From positions 62,001 to 126,000 of the forward strand of contig NZ_BMCH01000006.1 of NCBI RefSeq assembly GCF_014635085.1: 64,000 nt of DNA. Reading direction: 5' to 3'. The DNA is from Asaia siamensis. GTDB taxonomy: Bacteria; Pseudomonadota; Alphaproteobacteria; Acetobacterales; Acetobacteraceae. The position numbers and the translations under genes were made by a program. A model generated the notes under the pieces. That model was not told where the DNA came from. It searched no databases and was given only the letters and a program-made list of their open reading frames with translations. Shown here piece by piece: positions 58,967-64,000 of this stretch. Each line of letters opens with the position of its first letter. Position 1 is the first letter of the stretch.

Positions 58967-60139
58967 ATGATGACGGACCAGACCCCCACCCCTCCCAAGG
59001 GCCTAGGCAAGATTTCCGGAAAGGGCCAGGAACGGGACGTGGAAGACGAATTCCCGGATGAAAGTACGCTACCCGGTTCTCCGGTCGGGCGTGCCCAGCG
59101 GCGATCGCGGGGGTTGCTTGGCTTTTTCTTCATCGCGCTCGCCCTCTTTACGCTCAAGAATTTCCTGCCCGCTCTGCTCTGGGGCTGCGTTTTCGCCATT
59201 GCATCCTGGCCGCTTTACCAGCGCACCGAAAAGAAATTCGGTCGTACAGAGTGGCTGCCCATGCTTTTCACGGCCGGTATCGCCCTCATCTTTCTCATTC
59301 CGCTCAGCCTTGTGGGCTTCAAGGCAGCAGAGGAAGCCCAGAGTGCGCTGCACTGGATTGACGAGGTGCGCCACACCGGCATCCCCATGCCCGACTGGCT
59401 GAACGACCTTCCTTTCGAACGCGCCCAGGTGGCCCGCTGGTGGCAGAATAATCTGGTCAACCCGGAACATCTCAACCGGCTGTTTCACTCCTTCGATGCA
59501 GGCCATGGCATGGCTGTGACGCGTCAGGTCACGACCCAGGTTGCCAAGCGCGCCACGCTGTTTCTTTTCTCCATCCTCACCCTCTTTTTCCTGCTGCGCG
59601 ACGGTGCTGACATCATCCATCGGGTGCTGGTCGTCTCCAACCGTACCTTCGGCAAGCGTGGCGAGAAGCTGGCCCGCCAGATGATTTCCTCGGTTCACGG
59701 CACAGTGGCAGGGCTTGTTCTGGTCGGTCTCGGCGAGGGTCTCGTCATGGGCGTGGCCTATGTGCTGACCGACACCCCCCAGCCGCTGCTCTTTGCCATG
59801 CTGACCGGCGTTGCGGCCATGATCCCTTTTCTGGGACTTCCTACGGTCGTTCTTGCGGCTCTGCTAATCCTGATCCAGGGCAAGATGATCTCAGCCATTG
59901 TCGTCGTCGTTCTGGGCGCGATTGTCATTTTCGTCGCCGATCACTTCATCCGCCCTGCCCTCATCGGCGGCAGTACGCAAATGCCCTTCCTCTGGGTGCT
60001 TCTGGGCATTCTGGCGGGCGTCGAGACATGGGGGCTTCTTGGCCTGTTCCTCGGCCCGGCAATCATGGCGGCAGTGCATCTGCTCTGGCGCATCTGGAGC
60101 GCTGACTCAGAGCAGGAACTGCTTGAAGAAGGCGGCTGA
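58967..60139 (+). CDS. AI-2E family permease
   Basis: Integral-membrane protein of about 390 residues from the AI-2E/PerM family. After a roughly 45-residue polar N-terminus come two helices (about 48-85), a large loop with M-P-D-W-L, and then at least five more helices. These include the conserved G-L-V-L-V-G-L-G-E-G-L-V-M-G and P-F-L-G-L-P-T-V-V, and a C-terminal F-L-G-P-A-I-M. Members export small molecules, sodium or autoinducers, and the substrate here is unknown. The ATGATG at 58967/58970 has GAGGAAC upstream. Confidence 0.9.
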   Translation: MMTDQTPTPPKGLGKISGKGQERDVEDEFPDESTLPGSPVGRAQRRSRGLLGFFFIALALFTLKNFLPALLWGCVFAIASWPLYQRTEKKFGRTEWLPMLFTAGIALIFLIPLSLVGFKAAEEAQSALHWIDEVRHTGIPMPDWLNDLPFERAQVARWWQNNLVNPEHLNRLFHSFDAGHGMAVTRQVTTQVAKRATLFLFSILTLFFLLRDGADIIHRVLVVSNRTFGKRGEKLARQMISSVHGTVAGLVLVGLGEGLVMGVAYVLTDTPQPLLFAMLTGVAAMIPFLGLPTVVLAALLILIQGKMISAIVVVVLGAIVIFVADHFIRPALIGGSTQMPFLWVLLGILAGVETWGLLGLFLGPAIMAAVHLLWRIWSADSEQELLEEGG

Positions 60140-60190
60140 AAAGACGCTGGCACCAGATATCGTGCCCCTTTAGCGGGACCAGGCTTATCC

Positions 60191-60213
60191 AGCCCCCTTC
60201 CCGGGGGCTTTTT
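60191..60213 (+). terminator. Intrinsic terminator after the AI-2E permease
   Basis: Stem GCCCCC / GGGGGC with a short loop followed by TTTTT on the plus strand. Confidence 0.85.
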
Positions 60214-60353
60214 CATATCTGCCGGGATATCTGAATAAGGCCAGGCGGCTCTTGAGACAGAAAAACCACACAAAAAACCCGCCACGGCTGGATGCCGAGG
60301 CGGGATCATTGCTTCTCGATCTCGAAAGAGAAAATTACCGCAGGACGAAGATA

Positions 60354-60427
60354 TCGGGCAGGCGGGATTCGAACCCACGACCCCCAGTCCCCCAGACTGA
60401 TGCGCTACCAGGCTGCGCTACTGCCCG
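60354..60427 (-). tRNA. tRNA-Pro (anticodon GGG)
   Basis: The minus strand gives a cloverleaf: acceptor CGGGCAG/CTGCCCG, D arm GCGC...GCGC, anticodon stem CAGTC/GACTG with anticodon GGG, and T arm GTGGG-TTCGAAT-CCCGC. CCA is not encoded after the discriminator A, unlike the Val and Leu tRNAs of this window. Confidence 0.95.
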
Positions 60428-60505
60428 TCAGTCCTGCGGTAGAGGCCATTTAGCAGTGGAAAGCAGATCCCGCAAGCGCCTCCGCGAAGGTTTTTTCAAT
60501 CACTC

Positions 60506-61321
60506 TCAATTCTGCTCCGGCACCAGCTGTCGCAGATTATCGAGCTCGCCAAGCACATCTTCCAGCGCCAGACGGAGTGCCCTCTTCTCCTGCTTCCACC
60601 GGTCCTGCCGGATGCGCAGATCGAGCAGCTCATCATACAGCACGGCCGCGATGACCGACTCGCTGCTTGCCATCGGGGCTTCCTCACCGGATACCCCGTC
60701 GTACGGTTCGGCAGGCGTTTCGTCTGACGGCTCGGTAACCGCTGGCGCGACCGTCTCTTCACCCGGATCGATCACAGGCTCGATATCACCGCCACCGGAA
60801 GACAGGACGACCTCGTCCTGCTCGGCCGAGGCGTTAAATTCGGGGATCTCGAAAGAAGAGCGGGTATCGGCAGCTGACGACTCATCGTTCTGACCCGCCG
60901 GGAGTGCCTCCACCACCGGCTCAGTCTCGTGGATCTCGGCACCATTCCCGGCCAGGACCGGATGAATGCTCTCGCGCTCGGGTGAGGCCGGGGGCGCCGT
61001 GACGCCGCTACCGGGCAGCGCCTCTTTCAGGACGCGCTGCACGCCCTTGATCGTGTAGCCCTGCACATAGAGCAGATCGGTGATGTGACGCAGCAGGTCG
61101 ACATCTTCCGGGCTGTAATAACGGCGCCCGCCCCCGCGCTTAAGAGGCTTTACCTCAGGGAAACGGGTCTCCCAGAAGCGAAGCACATGCTGAGGCACAT
61201 GCAATTCGTCGGCGACTTCACTGATGGTACGATAGGCATTGGGGCCTTTGACCAGACGCTCCAGATCCGCCCGTTCCTCCGTCACTCTGGAGAGTTCAGG
61301 AGAGGCGTGGGTCGTGGTCAT
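60506..61321 (-). CDS. MerR-family regulator with long acidic linker
   Basis: A 271-residue protein. The MerR winged helix-turn-helix lies at about residues 28-100 and includes R-T-I-S-E-V-A-D-E-L, V-L-R-F-W-E-T-R-F and R-Y-Y-S-P-E-D-V. Then comes a low-complexity acidic, Pro/Ser/Glu-rich stretch of about 115 residues, and a C-terminal coiled-coil-like helix (R-I-R-Q-D-R-W-K-Q-E-K-R-A-L). No cysteine metal site of classic MerR is present. Its start overlaps the ihfA stop by 4 bp, so it is cotranscribed with ihfA. Position next to ihfA and fabH/plsX is common in alphaproteobacteria; its effector is not known. Confidence 0.88.
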   Translation of the reverse strand: MTTTHASPELSRVTEERADLERLVKGPNAYRTISEVADELHVPQHVLRFWETRFPEVKPLKRGGGRRYYSPEDVDLLRHITDLLYVQGYTIKGVQRVLKEALPGSGVTAPPASPERESIHPVLAGNGAEIHETEPVVEALPAGQNDESSAADTRSSFEIPEFNASAEQDEVVLSSGGGDIEPVIDPGEETVAPAVTEPSDETPAEPYDGVSGEEAPMASSESVIAAVLYDELLDLRIRQDRWKQEKRALRLALEDVLGELDNLRQLVPEQN

Positions 61322-61641
61322 GAATCATCGCTTTCGCTGGCGAGGCCTTCGGTCGATTCGCCGTTTACTTCAGCTCTGAGAATTTGGCTCGGTCGGAAGA
61401 CCAGCACAGAACGCGGCAAAATCGGCACTTCAATGCCGGTTTTAGGGTTGCGGCCCACCCTGCGGCCCTTCTGGCGAACGGAGAACGTGCCGAAGCCACT
61501 CAGCTTGACTGTCTCTCCCTTTTCGAGCCGCGCAGCAATCAGCTCGAGAACCGTCTCGAGCAGATCGGCGGATTCGTGCCGGGACAGTCCAACCTGGCTG
61601 TAAATATGCTCTGAAATTTGCGCGCGGGTCAAGGTGGTCAT
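61318..61641 (-). CDS. ihfA: Integration host factor subunit alpha
   Basis: DNA-bending protein (107 aa), forming IHF with an IhfB not seen here. It has M-T-T-L-T-R-A-Q-I-S-E, the core signature G-F-G-T-F-S-V-R, and the arm R-V-G-R-N-P-K-T-G with the intercalating Pro. The end is unconserved and acidic. It is distinct from HU in the window (hupB at 22864). Start ATG 61641; it overlaps the MerR gene by 4 bp. Confidence 0.93.
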   Translation of the reverse strand: MTTLTRAQISEHIYSQVGLSRHESADLLETVLELIAARLEKGETVKLSGFGTFSVRQKGRRVGRNPKTGIEVPILPRSVLVFRPSQILRAEVNGESTEGLASESDDS

Positions 61642-61726
61642 GAAGCCACCGTATCATGACAGTAATGAAGGTCAATCAAATCAATGAAGCGGGGCGCTTC
61701 TGCAGAGGTTTTCCCTCTGAGCGCGC

Positions 61727-62680
61727 CTACAGACGAACGAGAGCCGAGCCCCAGGTCAGGCCACCACCCAGCGCCTCGAGCAGCACCAGATCACCCTTCT
61801 TGATACGACCATCACGCACGGCTTCATCAAGCGCCAGCGGAATGGACGCCGCCGAGGTATTGGCATGACGATCAACTGTCACCACAACGCGGTCCAGCGG
61901 CAAATCGAGCTTTTTCGCCATGCCTTCGATGATGCGAAGGTTGGCCTGATGCGGCACCAGCCAGGCAATATCTTCAGCCGCCAGTCCATTTGCCGTAAGG
62001 GCCTCATCCACGACTGCAGAAAGCTTGGCCACTGCATGACGGAACACATCCCGCCCCTGCATGTGCAGAACGGGCTTCTCGGTGGTCGGGCCATCGACAT
62101 AAAGAAGGTCGCCATGAGCGCCGTCACTATGCAGGTGGGTCGAGAGAATACCCGCGTCCGTATCGTCACTGGCCTCGACAAGCACCGCACCGGCGCCATC
62201 ACCGAACAGCACACAGGTCGTACGGTCTTCCCAGTTCACGATGCGTGAATAGATCTCGGTGCCGATCACCAGAACTTTTTTTGCCTGGTTGCTGCGAATG
62301 AAGGCTTCAGCCGTCGACAGCGCAAAAACGAAACCCGAACAGGCCGCAGTCATATCGAAAGCAAAGCCCCGGTTCATGCCGAGAGCGGCCTGAACGCGCA
62401 CAGCCGTGGCCGGAAAGCCCTGGTCGGGCGTCGCGGTTGCGACAATCACCGCATCGACCGATTCGGCTGACACACCGGCATAGGCCAGAGCGGCCTGTGC
62501 GGCGGCACTTGCCATGCTGACCGCCGTCTCGCCCTCACCTGCAATATGCCGTTGCGCAATGCCAGTGCGGGTTCTGATCCACTCATCGGAGGTGTCGATG
62601 CGCTCGGCGAGCTCGGCATTCGTGACGACACGCTTCGGCAGATAGCTGCCAAATCCGGTCAGACGCGCGCGCAGGGACAT
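61727..62680 (-). CDS. fabH: 3-oxoacyl-ACP synthase III
   Basis: Starts fatty-acid synthesis by condensing acetyl-CoA with malonyl-ACP (317 aa). The catalytic triad is visible: Cys in T-A-A-C-S-G-F, His in V-P-H-Q-A-N, and Asn in D-R-H-A-N-T-S. Start ATG 62680 gives [15 protein letters not shown]; the frame is open to 62731 without conservation. Immediately upstream is plsX (67 bp), as in most proteobacteria. Confidence 0.95.
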   Translation of the reverse strand: MSLRARLTGFGSYLPKRVVTNAELAERIDTSDEWIRTRTGIAQRHIAGEGETAVSMASAAAQAALAYAGVSAESVDAVIVATATPDQGFPATAVRVQAALGMNRGFAFDMTAACSGFVFALSTAEAFIRSNQAKKVLVIGTEIYSRIVNWEDRTTCVLFGDGAGAVLVEASDDTDAGILSTHLHSDGAHGDLLYVDGPTTEKPVLHMQGRDVFRHAVAKLSAVVDEALTANGLAAEDIAWLVPHQANLRIIEGMAKKLDLPLDRVVVTVDRHANTSAASIPLALDEAVRDGRIKKGDLVLLEALGGGLTWGSALVRL

Positions 62681-62747
62681 ATCTCTTCCTCTTGAACTGG
62701 TGCCAGCAGGGCCGAGGCCACAGCCAGCCACTCCCTCACCACGCCTG

Positions 62748-63842
62748 TCAGGCTGCCGTGACGGACGAAGCTAGCTCGCCTTCAGAATCGGAAGAAGCCA
62801 TCAGAGCCTCAACCTGGCGAAGACGCTCGCGAATTTTCTCGTTGATCGAATGGGTCACCGCATCCATTGCGACATCAATCGCCGCGGCAAAGCCTTCGGC
62901 ATCGGCGCCACCATGCGACTTGACCACGATACCGTTCAACCCGACGAAAACAGCGCCATTATAGCGGCGCGGGTCGATCCATTCCTTCATGCGTTCCAGT
63001 CCGGGGCGCACGAGAAGATAGCCGATACGGGTCAGAAGATTGGTCTTGAACACGCGCTGAAGCAGCATCGAAACGAGCTTGAGCGCGCCTTCACCGGTCT
63101 TGAGGGCGATATTGCCCGAAAAACCGTCAGTCACCACAACGTCGGTTGTGCCCGCCGTAATGTCGTGACCCTCAACAAAACCATGGAACTGGGACGAGAG
63201 AGGCGATTCGCGCAGGATCTCTGCTGCGGCGCGCAGACGCTCATCGCCCTTGAGTTCTTCGGCACCGACATTCAGAAGGCCGATGCTCGGAGCAGGAAGC
63301 CCCAGAACCGCCTTGGCAAAGGCCTCACCCATGACGGCAAACTCGACGAGATTGCGGGTGTCACAGGCGATATTCGCCCCGAGATCGAGCATGACCACAT
63401 CGCCACGAGCCGACGGATTGACCGCAGCCATGGCCGGGCGCGTGATGCCGGGCAGGGTTTTGAGAACGATCTTGGCCAGGGCGAGCATGGCGCCGCTATT
63501 ACCGGCAGACACCACGCCGCCAGCCTCACCTGACGCAACGGCGTCGATGGCCATACGCAGCGACGAGTCACGCAGACGCAGCGCCGCAGTCGGCTTCATT
63601 TCCATAGAGATGGATGATGGAGCGTGGCGGATCTCGCAGATGCGCTGCGCCTTGGGGAAGCGCGCAAGCTGCGGACGCAGAACGGCCTCGTCACCAACCA
63701 GCAGAATTTTTGCCGAGGGATGTCGATCGGCTGCGCGATCCAAACCGGCCAGAACGATTTCCGGGGCATGATCCCCGCCCATCGCATCGATAGCCAAACA
63801 ATAAGGCGCAGCCTGGCTGGCCGTCGCATTCAGGTCAGTCAT
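62748..63842 (-). CDS. plsX: Phosphate acyltransferase PlsX
   Basis: Makes acyl-phosphate from acyl-ACP for phospholipid synthesis (364 aa). The glycine-rich [11 protein letters not shown] is at about residues 18-28. Further blocks are [27 protein letters not shown] and [10 protein letters not shown]. It follows rpmF on the same strand, the usual rpmF-plsX-fabH order. Confidence 0.96.
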   Translation of the reverse strand: MTDLNATASQAAPYCLAIDAMGGDHAPEIVLAGLDRAADRHPSAKILLVGDEAVLRPQLARFPKAQRICEIRHAPSSISMEMKPTAALRLRDSSLRMAIDAVASGEAGGVVSAGNSGAMLALAKIVLKTLPGITRPAMAAVNPSARGDVVMLDLGANIACDTRNLVEFAVMGEAFAKAVLGLPAPSIGLLNVGAEELKGDERLRAAAEILRESPLSSQFHGFVEGHDITAGTTDVVVTDGFSGNIALKTGEGALKLVSMLLQRVFKTNLLTRIGYLLVRPGLERMKEWIDPRRYNGAVFVGLNGIVVKSHGGADAEGFAAAIDVAMDAVTHSINEKIRERLRQVEALMASSDSEGELASSVTAA

Positions 63843-63907
63843 GCTCCGCCCCGCGTCTCATTTCAAACAAGAGGAGCCAGCCTGAAAGAGACCGGCTCCA
63901 TCGAGCC

Positions 63908-64000
63908 TCAAACGCGAACGGTCGTCTTGAGCGTCTTGCCGGAAGCAACGACTTCCCGACCGTCGTAATGACCGCAATGCGCGCAGACGTGGTGCGGACG
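63908..64000 (-). CDS. rpmF: 50S ribosomal protein L32, C-terminal end (partial)
   Basis: The minus strand encodes the last 30 residues of L32: [15 protein letters not shown], with a zinc-knuckle Cys pair, ending in T-V-R-V before the stop at 63908-63910. The start lies beyond the window. Its place upstream of plsX is the canonical arrangement. Confidence 0.93.

Overview
This is ordinary chromosomal sequence from a GC-rich alphaproteobacterium, most likely an acetic acid bacterium (Acetobacteraceae). That placement is an inference. It rests on the short ProRS lacking the editing insert, the SUF operon led by an Rrf2 regulator, the Bpt N-degron transferase, the RNase J/CoaX/BirA block, and a retinal proton pump of the proteobacterial DTG type. 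I see no prophage, IS element, CRISPR array or plasmid module. Almost all of the window is dense housekeeping DNA, with many genes overlapping end to end or start to stop.

Layout. 1-4700: tail of an EEP-family protein, cardiolipin synthase, bpt and parC. 4943-6584: a light-driven proton pump gene (DTG rhodopsin) followed by a Brp/Blh-type beta-carotene dioxygenase that would make its retinal. 6564-9199: recO, tsf, rpsB. 9719-11764: an OmpR-type two-component pair. 11765-12704: about 940 bp with no convincing gene. 12705-22717 (all minus): dnaE, lolD, lolC/E, proS, rnj, coaX, birA, then tRNA-Val. 22864-29672 (minus): the proteostasis block hupB, lon, clpX, clpP, tig, then tRNA-Leu and the NAD(P)HX repair enzyme. 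31476-35781 (plus): a small membrane protein, a DEAD-box helicase with a long AT-hook-like N-terminal extension, and a TRAM-domain RNA methyltransferase. 35772-41750 (minus): the complete suf operon (iscR-like, sufB, C, D, S, T, A). 41882-47224: a DUF445 protein, a strongly divergent PEP-carboxylase homologue, a secreted protein of unknown function and a GlsB/YeaQ-like membrane protein. 47264-52380: a ribose-type sugar ABC importer, a TetR/WHG regulator and a divergent membrane protein with two copies of a palindromic operator between them. 52457-58809: fusA, rpmB, an ATM1-like ABC exporter, a Nudix protein and a DUF3574 lipoprotein. 58967-64000: an AI-2E-type permease, tRNA-Pro, and the minus-strand run merR-like, ihfA, fabH, plsX, rpmF (cut by the window end).

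The genes form recognisable teams. Rhodopsin and Blh give light-driven proton export, with beta-carotene supplied by genes outside the window. Tig, ClpP, ClpX, Lon and Bpt handle folding and degradation. The SUF genes build Fe-S clusters and are probably controlled by the Rrf2 gene that heads the operon. PlsX and FabH start phospholipid and fatty-acid synthesis next to rpmF.

The points most worth a second look are: the rhodopsin, which lacks the helix-C proton donor but has a helix-B histidine; the PEP-carboxylase homologue, in which nearly every catalytic signature is altered; the helicase with AT-hook-like motifs and an in-frame 9-bp tandem repeat; the TetR/membrane-protein locus with its paired operators; and the orphan 940-bp interval before dnaE.
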